A program made the position numbers and the translations under genes. The notes below the pieces were generated by a model, which saw only the letters and a list, made by a program, of their open reading frames with translations, was not told where the DNA came from and made no database searches. Shown here one piece after another: positions 11,721 to 22,710 of a stretch of DNA of 64,000 bases. Position 1 is the first letter of the stretch. Every line of letters starts with the position of its first letter. Source of the DNA: Edolisoma coerulescens (lineage: Eukaryota > Chordata > Aves > Passeriformes > Campephagidae); the NCBI GenBank assembly GCA_013397115.1, contig VWZW01001241.1:428129-492128 (forward strand). The letters run 5' to 3'.

Positions 11721-12249
11721 TTGGGGGCAGCGGGAAGTGCCGGCCGGGATGGCGGGAGGAGCGGCGGTGTTTGTGCCGCCACACGGTACCGACCCGCTCG
11801 TCTGGATGCCCCGGGGGCTGCTCCCCTGCCTCCCTGGGCCAAACCTGGGGATTTAAGTGGCGATGTTCTTTCTGTGGTGCAGGGATTAGGTCGCTTTTCG
11901 GTAAAAGAGCAAACCAAAAAGGAAATGCGGCACAAAGCACGACAGGTTTTGCTGCTGGAAGTGATGGAAATGCCAGCTATGCAAACCTTAGTTTCAGGAG
12001 TAGGTCTTCCCCCAAAATGTGGCCAAAGTCAGGGTGTAGATACTAGTTTATTTACCAAGAATGATAAGGCTGGCGGCATTTAAGCCACTCTTAATGGTGG
12101 CTTCTCAGTGGAGACTGGTGTTGAAGTTTACTGCGGTGCAGCAACCTGTGACTGAGTCTCTAAAAGTACCAATGTTTACTGTGAAAAGTGGAAGAAAATG
12201 CATGAGAAAAGTTACAAAATTACATAGAGCCGTGTCTGAGCATTCCATG

Positions 12250-12311
12250 TCAAGCACTGGAAGGGACTGCCTAGGGGGGTGGTGGACTCACCATCCCTGG
12301 AGGTGTTAAGG
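12250..12311 (+). mobile_element. Short CR1 LINE fragment, sense
   Basis: The text GCACTGGAAGGGACTGCCTA followed by a GGTGGTGGACTCACCATCCC block and GGAGGTGTTAAG matches the CR1 3' region on the plus strand. Confidence 0.8.
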
Positions 12312-12344
12312 CAGAAATAATCACTGAATTATCACTAAGTTTGA

Positions 12345-12383
12345 GGGGGTTTTGGGGTGGGGTTTTTTGGTTGGTTGGTTGGG
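12345..12383 (+). repeat. G/T-rich tract with quadruplex potential
   Basis: Runs of five, four and four G separated by T, followed by a GGTT series and a final GGG, all on the plus strand. It lies just downstream of a CR1 piece. Confidence 0.6.
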
Positions 12384-13517
12384 TTTTGTTGTTTGGTTTT
12401 TTTTTTCCCAGTAGGGAATAGCATTAGTTAATGCAGACAGAGCCATTCCCAGCCATGGCTGTCTCATCATCATTCTCTGTATTTTTTCTTGTTCTATAAC
12501 TTTTTAAGATCAAGGGCCAGTACAGCGTTCAGAATTCAAGAAGCAGCTTACATTTGCCTTTTGGATAGAGTTGCTTGTTGACCTAATTTTTCATTAGAAC
12601 TTCCTGCAGTGACTGCTAAGTTTTTTCATTGAGCACTAATAACTTACCGGGAGTACACCCCTCCATGTGCATAGTTACGGTTGCTTTTCCAAGTTCAATG
12701 ATTCACAATTAGCAGTATTAAATTTCACCTACCTCTTTACAGTGCTGTCATTCAGCGTGCCACAGTCCTCCTACGGTCCCTCTAGAAGGAGAGCATCTCG
12801 GATGAGGGAGTGGCAAAGGGCCAACTATTATAAGGCATGTGAGGAAAGACTCACAAGCAGCACCAGAACGCCAGGAATACATCTCCCATTGAGACTTAAC
12901 CAGCAGAGAACATAACATTCTTCTGCCTGGTTCGAACAAGCATCTCTGGACCAAAAAAATACAAAGCACTGCCAATAAACACTGAAGTTTAAATTTTTTT
13001 GTTGTTTTTACTTTTTTTTTAAGGATTCAGCAGAGAGATTGAAATCTTGAAATAGAACATGTTTAAAATCAGACTATGAAAGCAATGAAGGATCCGTATT
13101 CTTCCCACACAGAAATCTTCAATTAACAAAACCCAAAGAACAGCAGAAATCTTGGATGGAACTTCCACTGTGTGAAAGATCATAGCTAGCTAGACATGCC
13201 TCTGCAGAGAAACAAATGGAAGGTTGGAGAGGGGCTGCAAAGCTTTTGAGAACTGCAGAAGTAGGAAAAATATGAAATACAAGTGTAATTCTCAGTTCTT
13301 ACCAAAGCCGTTTCGGAGACAACGTGCTTACTCTTGCAGGGGGGAGGCTTTTGTAAACCCACTGATCATGTTTGTAGAATTGCACATGGGTGTAACTGTT
13401 CAGTGGCTGACAGACTGGTGCAGTTTTGTAGTAACAAACCTGGAATGGCAATACACATGGCAACTTGCATTACGGCTGTAGCCAACTTGTGCTGGCCAGT
13501 TGAGCCTAGACATCAAG

Positions 13518-14745
13518 ATGAACTTCAGTCTGAACATCCTCATAGACAAGCTGATGGAATATGGGCTAGATAAGGGGACAGTGAGCTGGATGGAGTAGTG
13601 GCTGAACTGCTGGGCTCAGAGGGTGGCGGTCAGAAGAACTAAATCCACCTGGAGACCAGTCACTAGTGGTGTCTGGCTGCAGCTGACACTGGTTCCATAA
13701 TAACTCTTCGTTTATGATCTGGCTGGTGAAGTAACATGCACCCTCAACAAGTCTGCAGATGATACAAAGCTGGTAGGAGTGAGGCTGATGCACCAGGTGT
13801 CTGTGCTACCATTTAGAGGAACCTGGATATCCTGGAGAACTGGGCAGTCAGGAACCTCATGAAGTTCAAGGAGAAGAGAAGAGTCCTGGGGAGGAACTAC
13901 CCCGTGCACTAATAAAGGCTGAGGGCTGAGCACCTGGAAGGCAGCTTTGCAGAGAATGATGACGTTGTGGTCCTGGTGGACAAGAAGTTGAACGTAAGCC
14001 AGCAATGTGCTGCTTTAGAAAAGAATGCTGATAGCTGCCAGGGCTTGATTAGGAGGAGTGTTGCCAGTAGGTCAAGGGAGGTGATCCTGCCCCTCTACTC
14101 AGCACTGGTGAGGCCACACCTAGAGTGCTGGGTCCAGTTCTGGGCTCCCCACTAGCAGAGAGACATGGACATGCTGGAGTGAAATTTGTGGAGAGCCACT
14201 AAGATAATTAAGGGACTGGTACCAATGTTAGGCAAGGAGAGGCTGAGAGAGCTGGAACTGCTCAGCCTGGAGAAGAGAATTATAGGATGATTTGGATTGG
14301 AAGGGACATCAAAGATCATCTAGTTCCAACCTCCCTGCAGTGAGCAGGGACACCTCCCACTAGAGCAGGTTGCTCAGAGTCCCATCCAACCTGGGGAGAA
14401 GAGAGAAGGCTTAGGGGGATTTTTTTATCTGTCTGATGGGAGCATTAATGGAGATGGAGATAGACTTTTCTCAGTGGAGCCTGGTGACAGGACAAGTGGC
14501 CAGGTGGACACACTGAAACACGGGAAGTTCCATCTGCACTCAATCACTTTTTTTCTGTGAGGGTGGTTGACCATTGGAACAGATTGCCCTGGAGAGTTTG
14601 TGGTATCTCTTTCTGTGGAGATACCCAGACATAACTGGACACAGTCCTGGTCAATCTTCTCTAGATGACCCTGTTTTGAGCAGTGGGGTTGGGCTAGACA
14701 GTCTCCAGACAGCCTTCCGACTTCAACTAATCAGTGATACTGTGA
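13518..14745 (+). mobile_element. CR1 LINE, 5'-truncated, from the reverse transcriptase region to the 3' end
   Basis: Plus-strand landmarks run in CR1 order: AACATCCTCATAGACAAGCT, 'TCTGCAGATGATACAAAGCT' (the conserved AD-DT reverse transcriptase stretch), 'AGGAACCTCATGAAGTTCAA', 'CTCAGCACTGGTGAGGCCAC', 'CTCAGCCTGGAGAAGAG', and a 3' end of the GTGATACTGTG type. The frame is broken many times, so it is inactive. It is interrupted at 14279-14394 by another CR1 in the opposite orientation. Confidence 0.95.
14279..14394 (-). mobile_element. Nested CR1 fragment inside the older CR1
   Basis: The 116-base insert reads GATTTGGATTGGAAGGGACA and on to 'CCCATCCAACCTGG', the reverse-complement CR1 3' end. 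It is bounded by identical GGAGAAGAGA copies at 14269-14278 and 14395-14404. The uninterrupted host CR1 has this 10-mer once, in 'CTGGAGAAGAGAAGGC', so the copies look like a target-site duplication. Confidence 0.88.
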
Positions 14746-17700
14746 ATTAGAGCCTTTCTCAGCTAACTCAGTCTCTTTATCATGAAGGAAACAGTGAGAG
14801 CCAGAGTAAAATACAATGTGGTGATTTGGGATTAACATCAAAGCTTAGAGAAGTTTTAACCCGGAGGATAGAACTGGTGAAGGACCTTCCTGCAAACTAG
14901 ATCTTGACCGGCAGGTCCCATGGTGGTGACCAGGCTATGTGTCCCTCGGCCAAGAGGAGCCCGTAGGAGTAACCTCCTATCAGTGCTGCCTGTCTGGGCC
15001 TGAGGAGTCCCCCTGGAAGGATGGCAGCTGAGAATAAGATGAAGCTAGAGCAATTTCCCTGGCAGGCTGCTGACAGCCTGTCTATCTTTGTGGGTACAGC
15101 TCAGCCCTGGCCTGTCTTCCTTTTTGTGGTTTTGTGTTGGAGGCAGCATCTGTGTCTTTCACAGACACGCTCAGGAGCAGAACTCTGCCCTGTCATGGTT
15201 CATTTTCCAGACCAAAACCAAAATACTGAGGTTGATTCTTGTATGTCTGGGCTTTGTCATTTCTGCTAGCAGTCTTGATTTCCCAAATTGTGGGGGGTGA
15301 GAGGGAACCCCCTTGTTAAACATTACAAATGCCTTGCCCTGGAAGTCTTCCGTTTTTATTGTCTTGCCACATTTTGTGCAAATCAGCATTCAGTTAACCA
15401 CTTCTATCTTTTTGTCAGCCAAGTTCCTTTTTAAAAAATAGACTTTTAACACCCTGAAAAGTAAAAGGCAGATTAAAATCCTTTTGTCATGACCAGTCAT
15501 GGTTTGCTGAGTACAGTGTTCTGTATTTGATGAAGTAAACTGCCTCAAGCTGGGACAGAAGCTGATCTGGATTGATAAGAATTCTAGAAATGGGATTAGC
15601 TAGGTGAACGTGCTGACCTGGTAAGACATAGAAGTGGCTACAAGACAATAAGAGATCACACATTTGACGGCAACATGGCAGGATTTGGACTTACGAATTA
15701 CTTCCAGCACAGGTCAGCACTGTGCCAACAGGCAAGATGTCACTCAGTTGTCTTACAGAACATAGTAAAGTATATATCTGTGCCTATAATTCCTGTGCTT
15801 TCTATTAATGCTTTATTTAGGGCACTATTTTATTTTGACAGTTTTGAGAAACTTCCTGTGGTTTGACTCTTTATTTTATGAGCAGATGATATCTAAATCT
15901 TCAAATGACATTCAAATGAGTCATTTTATCAGGGTGAAAGAACACCCTTGGCACACACATGCGCATGCAGGAAAAAAAATGCAGTTCCTAAAATGTCATG
16001 TGAGTTTTTTCAGTCGCTCCAGAGACAGGACTGGTGGTACTTGCTCCCTGGCACACTGAAATAACTGCTTCACTCAGGTAGGTATCATAAGCTGGAGATT
16101 TTTCTTTCCTCTTCTACTTGCCATGTATTATTCTTCAGTCCTGAAAACCTCTCTCCCTCCTGCAGATCCCCCTTCCATTTTCAAACCACATTTCAGCCCT
16201 TTTAGCACTCTTGAAAACATAGTGTGGGCAGTATCTTCTAATTGATTCATCCCTCAGTTTACTTTGGGGTAGGACTTGCATTACTATCTTTACAGCACTC
16301 CTTGTTTCCCTATCCTCTTCATTCCATTTTCTGTAGCTATATGGGGAGGCAGCAGGGTTCAACTCCTGCACAACTGTTTGCCAGTTGTCCCTCTAAAAGT
16401 TGCTTCTACATGGATCAGCAAGACCACAGGAAACGGACCAAACTTGGGAGAATTTTAAATTAAGCCTCCAGCTTTAAGTTAAGCCTTCCAGTAACTTCTT
16501 TCCCAGCTTTCCTTGCAGGTCACCCTCACCTACAAGCCTCCTAGCAGATATTACCAAAAACTGATAAATCACAATGTTTGTTACAATTGTTTATCTCATT
16601 TTCTTCTAAGTGAAGCAGTTCTAACACTTATGCATCGCTCCACATTCAGACTGTATGTTATGCAAGAATGAGATTGACGATCTGAATTTTTTTTTTAAAT
16701 AATATTTATATTTAGTCCTGCATACAGCAGTCTCTGACTGGTATTTAAGTACTGGCATAACAGACGTTAAAAGAGGGTCAGTTGTCTTATTTATGTCTTC
16801 TCAGTTGCTTCTGCAGGCTGTATTCAGCTCTTCCCCCTTCAGTTTCCTTGCATTTTGGTAACATTTTTAAGGACCTTTCAGCAACACAACTGCCTTCATC
16901 AATTCAGCAAGGGTTGAGATAACAGGAATTTTATAGACAATCCCATTAACGCCTAAATGATGAAGATCAGGTTCTTTTTCTCAGTTCTATCTTGGCTTTG
17001 CTGATTTTCTTTTCCTTTCTAAATTTACTAAGTCCAAGAATAATTGAGCAATTAACATTTTTCCTCTAGTATGATCATAGTTTTAAAATGTCACTTAAGT
17101 ATGCTGTAGGTCAGCTTCTTTGTCTTGCAATAAGACACCTTGTATCTAAAATGGCTCAAGAACATTAGTCTACATTTTAATTTTTATTTCTACAACTAAA
17201 TATCTATCTGTTCTTCTTAAACATTCATTTCTTGTCTTTCGTAGAATCTTAAACCATTAGTGTCTTGCCTTTCTCCTTGTCAAGACAAGCTTTCCAAGGA
17301 ACCAGCAGACAGCTCAGAATACAAGCAAAGGAAAAGGAAGTGGTCACTGACACTTCCCTAAAATATCCCTTAGCCAACAGAGTTGATGTCCTGTTTATTC
17401 TATTTGTAATATCCAGAAAGCAGGGTTATTTCAGAAAGATGGAAATTCCTTTCTTAACTTAAATGTATTTCACCAGTTATGCCAGAAGAAATCGCTCATT
17501 TTAAAGGGAACAGGAACTAAAAATGCTGATTTGCCTTTCTGAAGCCCAAAGTCAATCAGGAAACACACCTGGGGACAGCATGGCCATGTGAATAGAGAGC
17601 TCCACTTTACAGACTAAAAAGAACCAGACAGAAATCAAAGGGGATGGTAGAGACAGGAGAACATAAGTGTATAGAGCCCCCTGTTTGAGTAGTGGGCTTA

Positions 17701-17898
17701 CATAACTTAGCCACCACGAGAATGATGAAGGTGTATAATAGGCACATTAGTAACAAACTTGTATAGACCAATGCCTTTGTACCCTGACAGCTCTGTACTG
17801 TCACCTGACACAGGGATGCTTCAGTAAAGGTTAGGAGAAGAATTTGGGGAGGAGGATGTGAATTGCTACTAATTTGCTTTCTCTTTTATAGCTGCAGA

Positions 17899-19002
17899 AT
17901 GCCTCAAGTTCTGGGCAATAGCAGTTCACAGGAACAGGCTGCTGTATATTATGCACCAGAATCAATTATCTCCATTGCTATCTTCATCATCATTTTCACC
18001 ATAGGTATCCTAGGCAATGGGTTGGTGATCTGGGTAGCTGGTCTGAAAATGAAAAGGTCTGTGAACACTGTCTGGTTCCTAAACCTTGCTGTGGCTGACA
18101 TCATGTGCTGCTTGTCCTTGCCATTTTTCATTGTTCACCTGGCCCTCCATGAACACTGGCCCTATGGCTGGTTCCTCTGCAAAGTCATTCCATCAGTCAT
18201 AATCTTCACCATGTTTGCTAGTGTCTTCCTACTCGTGGCCATCAGCATTGACCGGTGCCTCCTGGTGATGAAACCTGTCTGGTGTCAGAACCACCGAAGA
18301 GTGAAAGTTACGTCGCCAATATGCGGTGGCATTTGGATCCTGGCCTTCATTTTCTGCTGCCCTGTCTTCTACTACCGTGAGACAAGCACTTACGATGGCA
18401 AAATGGAGTGTGGGTACAATTTCGGAGTTGATGATTACATAGATGATCCTGTAAATGTGTCTCTAAAGGAGTTATGGGAATACTCAACCTACAATGATAG
18501 TGACTTGTGGGGAAATACCAATGAAGGTAGTTATTCTGTACCCCTTGCCTTGGTGGTAATAAACATCACTAGGGTTGTCTTCGGCTTTGTGCTCCCCTTT
18601 GGCATAATGGCAGTTTGCTACGCCCTCGTTGTTTTCAGAACACGTGCAAATCAGTTTCACAAGCCACACAACAGGATGCTGCAAACAATTGTGTTCGTGG
18701 TAGCTGCATTCTTCATCTGCTGGGCTCCATACCATGTAGTTGGGATTCTCTACATTGTACCTAGCCTTGGAACAGGACTGATGGAGTCACTGATCCTGTG
18801 GGATCACCTCTCTACAGCACTTGCATATGCCAACAGCTGCATCAACCCCTTGCTTTATGTTTTTGTGGGACGGGACTTCAGGACAAAGGTACGGCAATCA
18901 GTGCAAAGAATCTTGGAAGGTGCCTTTAGTGAGGAACTCACATCTTCAACCCTTCCCAGAAGCCAGACTTCAGCAGAGAAGAACTGTAGAAGCACCTTGT
19001 AA
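17899..19002 (+). CDS. C3AR1: C3AR1, complement C3a anaphylatoxin chemotactic receptor (367 aa)
   Basis: A class A G-protein-coupled receptor of leukocytes that binds C3a and signals through Gi. Seven membrane segments are visible. The TM3 DRY motif is DRC (118-120), the TM6 motif is CWAPYH (274-279), and TM7 ends NPLLY (316-320). Cys94 and Cys171 form the usual TM3-loop 2 disulfide. Family-specific strings include VWCQNHRR (127-134), CGYNFG (171-176) and EGAFSEELT near the C terminus. Sequons at Asn7, Asn186 and Asn199 are outside the membrane. Tyr180 in VDDYIDD looks sulfatable, as the equivalent human loop does. Extracellular loop 2 is only about 55 residues, against about 170 in human, which accounts for the total of 367 against 482. 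The ATG at 17899 follows a TTTTATAG acceptor (exon from 17892). An in-frame ATG at 17863 lies in the polypyrimidine tract and was rejected. The coding sequence sits in one exon, as in mammals. Confidence 0.96.
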   Translation: MPQVLGNSSSQEQAAVYYAPESIISIAIFIIIFTIGILGNGLVIWVAGLKMKRSVNTVWFLNLAVADIMCCLSLPFFIVHLALHEHWPYGWFLCKVIPSVIIFTMFASVFLLVAISIDRCLLVMKPVWCQNHRRVKVTSPICGGIWILAFIFCCPVFYYRETSTYDGKMECGYNFGVDDYIDDPVNVSLKELWEYSTYNDSDLWGNTNEGSYSVPLALVVINITRVVFGFVLPFGIMAVCYALVVFRTRANQFHKPHNRMLQTIVFVVAAFFICWAPYHVVGILYIVPSLGTGLMESLILWDHLSTALAYANSCINPLLYVFVGRDFRTKVRQSVQRILEGAFSEELTSSTLPRSQTSAEKNCRSTL

Positions 19003-20441
19003 TGCAGGACTTCCTATCACCAGTGTAGAAAGAGCAAGCTATGGCGCTGCACATCACTCACTCTCGGCTTAGCAGGTGGTTTTACTCCAGTATGTTTTAC
19101 TAATCTGCAGCTCCAACCCAGGACACTGCAATCATTCAGATCATGACAGATAACCCCCTTTCTATCCTACACTAGAGAGATGGGAAGTTGGAAGTACTGA
19201 GAGTAATAATCTGAGGGATGACTGTGGTGAAGCAGAAGACACAGTATTTTAAACCTACACAGAGTATTTTGAGAAAGCAGGGCTGGCTACAGATTTGTCG
19301 TGGGAATCATGTAGTTGAACCTCTCAACTGAGATGAGAATGTTATTTTATTTGCATATGTCTATGTTCTACATCTCCTGTGTCTGATAAAGTGCAGATAA
19401 AACTAACTTGGATGTTGCTTCTCAGAAAGTCATTGCATCTTTTCCCTGTGACTCTACTAGGGGGCTGAGGTGGGTGTGGGAATATCTAAAGATTGCCCTA
19501 GAGGGTACTGCTACATTTCCTTACAGCCATGCACTACAACAGCACTTGCCCCAGTCAGCTGCACTGAACTGACTTTTGTGCCCTGGTAAACGCCCAATAT
19601 ATTTCTTTGTCCTGGCAAATACATCGCTGTATGGTAGTAATTGGTCAGTACACAGGCTGTACCTCTGTTCATTAGCATGTGCATACTCGCTGTCTCCCCA
19701 ACACTCCCTCCACCACCCGAGTCCCAAATCTTCCTTTTAGGAAGCAGTTTGAGATTATCCAAATGTACCTACTGCATTTTGAGATGGCACACGAGCAGAA
19801 TTTGAGCAACTGCAGTCATTGATGACCTACATTAAGTGACTGCTGGACTATGTGCCATTTGGCAAAACCCTGGAACTGAGAAGTGATAACGTCCAATCTG
19901 ACCCCAAGAAAGTGGGGAATGACCATGTTGTGGCTCAGTCACATCAGGCTCTCTTTACAAGAGAGATGTGCTTCTTACATCCTTCCAGCAGAGAAAAAGT
20001 TTCATCCAGTCAGGCTGTTTGAGGTGTTCCCAAGATTGAATGTTCCGTGCTCCTGAAAAGCAGAAATAGATTTGCTAGGTAGTCTATGGAAGCAGTTTAA
20101 AATCTGCTTTTTGCGTTAGTCCTTCCTTAAAAGAGAAAGGTCAGGAAATAGTACGACAAACAGACATGCATTGGCAGACTTTTCACTCTGCCCTTCTGGT
20201 GAGCACAAACTGTAAGACTCTTAGATCTCAGTGCCCTGAGAACAGCCAGCTGGGAGAACCTTCAGCTCTTAACATCCTAAAAAGTCTCTGTCTAAAGTAC
20301 AGCCAGGTGTGGGCTGTCCATTTGGCCATGTCCACACCCAAATTCTAAGGTGGGAACCGAGCCATTGTGACAGGCGCCGCTGAAAGAAAAAAATCAATAC
20401 TGGCACCAAAAGAGTTAAACCATAAACATTCACTTTTTCTT

Positions 20442-20447
20442 TTTATT
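20442..20447 (-). other. Candidate FOXJ2 polyadenylation signal AATAAA
   Basis: TTTATT on the plus strand, so AATAAA for FOXJ2, about 2.5 kb past its stop codon. A 3' UTR of this size is compatible with a long FOXJ2 mRNA. Cleavage would fall near 20420-20430. Confidence 0.5.
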
Positions 20448-20464
20448 AAGAAAGCATGCACAAA

Positions 20465-20470
20465 AATAAA
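20465..20470 (+). other. Candidate C3AR1 polyadenylation signal AATAAA
   Basis: AATAAA on the plus strand, the first one after the C3AR1 stop. It lies 18 bases from the minus-strand signal of FOXJ2. Confidence 0.5.
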
Positions 20471-20719
20471 CTCGTGAGACCACGCCCCTCTCTCCCTGAC
20501 CACTGACACGAAGCATTGGGGCCACATCGGGCTGGAGGGGCCTGCAAGACCCCTCTGTGGGCCAGGCTGGCCCCCCTGCCCTCCCTGCAGGCCGGTGCCA
20601 GCGCACCTGCAGAGCTCCACGCCCACCCATCGATGTCTTTCCACGCCCTAACAACACATATTGATTTCAGGGGCAGAGGAACGAGGCTAATTTGCACACT
20701 GACCGGCATGTATTTACAT

Positions 20720-20820
20720 ATGCAAATGAGGCACAACTTAATACGCAAATGAGGCAATTATGCAAATGAGGAGCACTTAGATACGCAGAAGGAGCCATCT
20801 TGGTTTGTTTTTCTTCCGGT
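20720..20820. promoter_or_regulatory. Duplicated octamer (POU) module with YY1 and ETS sites
   Basis: ATGCAAATGAGG occurs at 20720-20731 and 20760-20771, ACGCAAATGAGG at 20743-20754, and a decayed copy ACGCAGAAGGAG at 20783-20794. The offsets 23, 17 and 23 show a 40-bp unit present twice. GCCATCTTGG (YY1) follows at 20794 and CTTCCGGT (ETS) at 20813. Function is inferred from motif content only. Confidence 0.6.
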
Positions 20821-22680
20821 GGTGTTTTCAGACTTCCACAGGGCCGGCTCTCAGTAATGTCCTCTGCAAAACACTAACTGGCACCTGCCGTAAGTTGTCT
20901 CTCATTGTTGTCTCTGGTGCCACTTTCCACAGAAACCTATCACACATGCTTCCAAGCTGTATCATTCCCATCCTGAGGCAGCAGAGATAACAGCTGACTC
21001 CACGTTGAAGCTGTCTGGGATTCCTCATTTCTCTTGGAAATGCTCAATGATGAACTCCCCCCCAAACACACACTTAAAACAAAACAAAAGGGAAAAAAAA
21101 AAAGGAAAAAAGTGTTTTTCCCCCCTTCCAATGCAATGAGACTCTGTCCACTTCCCTGACAACAATCCAATTTCCAATTGGTTTATCCCTACAGCAAATT
21201 TAAAAAGCAGTGCTAGTCCCCCACCTCCCTGCAGTCAGAATAGAGGTTATTACTTTACTCCTGTGCTCCAGGTCTGTCAAGCAGCCATGATAGTCTACTT
21301 CCATGTTTGTTCCCTTCACTGGTAAACAGGGAATAAGGGCTGGGGTGAGGCTTTACAAACTATTAAGAGGAAAGAAGAGGTTTGACAGAACAGAGCCATA
21401 CCAGAAAAAAAGGGGAACACAGGACACAACTGTGGGGAGGAAGCATCTCAATGCTCACTCCTGTTCCTGCACCTTTTCCACCTTCCGGATTTGCACATGC
21501 TGACAAAGTTTATCCTTCAGGATTTACACTAGATTACATCATCTCCCCAGCTGAACTGCAAGTAGGGTCTGACACACCCTCCTCCCTTTTGTACTACACT
21601 CTTTGGCTGGTCAGTTCAAAACCCTGCCCCGCTTCACCCTCTCTCCCCTAATGCCCCTCTTACAAAAACCGCTCGCGAGGGCCTCCCAGTCCCTGACCAG
21701 AGGGTCCAGCCCTTGACCAGCAGCCCCCCAGTTCAGCCCCACTCTGCACAGCAGCTTCCTCTGCCCACCATGAGCCCATTCACCAAGTGGGAACCGCTGA
21801 CGGAGGATGTGCACCTACACAGCCAGACTCCTGTTGCTGGCACTCTCAACCACAGGCAAGGACAGCCCCCAAAGAAATATGAGGGGTGGAGGGGCAAATA
21901 ACAATTGGACAAATACTGATGGGAGAAAACTTCCAAATTTGCATATGAAAGGAAGAGCCTCAGTACATATTTTGAAAAAGGGCTTGAAGGTGTGTGGGGT
22001 GATATAAAAAGCTCTGGGGAACAGAATTTGCTGAATCACATGTGACACCCCTGACTGCTTCTTTCACCTGATGGGTATATAGGCTTCACCTAGAGACTGC
22101 AAAAGGCAGTGTAGGAAATGGGTCAGGATTCCCTCAAAATCTCTCTCAGTCTTCTCAGATGGCATCACATTCTGAAACCCAACTTCTCTGCTGAAATACC
22201 ATCTCTGCTACATTCTCCTTTCTCCAAACTCAGGTCTGCCCTCCCAGCTCAGCTCAGCTCTCCCTTCCTCAGGGATTACCCTCTCTTGTACTTGGGAATA
22301 CCACTTCTTTTCTTGCTGTTCCTGCTGATGTGACAAAGTTCACAGAGCTAAGATCACCCCTCCAGTGTCCCTCCAGCCCCCTGACCTTTACAACATTTAC
22401 GAAACAACATAACTACAGGCTCCCAGGGTCCACTAGGCTCTCTCACTCCAGTAGCCAATACGACAGATTCACCGGCCACCTTGAAGGGAAAGAGGGATTG
22501 TTAAACGCAAAATGACGGAGGCAGAGAAAGATGCACTCGAGGATTCAGCCTTCCAAGGTCTTTTTGTGGCACCAAGGACCCATCTTCCTGCCCTCCACAG
22601 GGCACTGCGCAACACGAAAGAGCCGATCCGATGAGTCCGAGGCCACCGGAGGAGGGGGAGGGTTGTGCTCAATTATTGGT

Positions 22681-22710
22681 AATAATAATAATAACAATAA
22701 TAATAATAAA
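22681..22710. repeat. (AAT)n microsatellite in FOXJ2 3' UTR
   Basis: Thirty bases of AAT units with a single C interruption. Confidence 0.95.

Larger units (their letters stand above)
11190..11830 (-). promoter_or_regulatory. NECAP1: CpG-island promoter of NECAP1
   Basis: A GC-rich, CpG-dense block spans exon 1 and the upstream sequence. No TATA box is seen. Five copies or near copies of GCCATCTTGG (reverse complement CCAAGATGGC, the YY1 core in the NECAP1 direction) lie at 11503, 11586, 11628, 11669 and 11711. The island could also drive a divergent plus-strand transcript, but no gene is recognised there. Confidence 0.8.
11830..17890. other. Intergenic region between NECAP1 and C3AR1
   Basis: No recognised gene. 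It holds a short CR1 piece (12250), a G/T-rich tract (12345-12383) and a 1.2 kb CR1 copy with a nested insertion (13518-14745). The rest is AT-rich unique-looking sequence. The non-coding first exon and promoter of C3AR1 should lie in its right part, but I could not place them. NECAP1 and C3AR1 are divergently transcribed and about 6.4 kb apart. Confidence 0.7.
19003..20490 (+). other. C3AR1: Probable C3AR1 3' UTR
   Basis: No other gene is seen between the C3AR1 stop and the FOXJ2 3' end. The first canonical plus-strand AATAAA after the stop is at 20465-20470, which would give a 3' UTR of about 1.5 kb; a variant AATATA occurs at 19597. The end point is inferred. Confidence 0.45.

Noticed and set aside
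13518..14745. Open pieces within the CR1 copy as possible genes
   Set aside because: They are fragments of a decayed LINE reverse transcriptase with many frame breaks.
17863..17898. Upstream in-frame ATG that would add 12 residues to C3AR1
   Set aside because: It lies in the pyrimidine tract before the TTTTATAG acceptor, so it is intronic; the ATG at 17899 gives the normal receptor N terminus.
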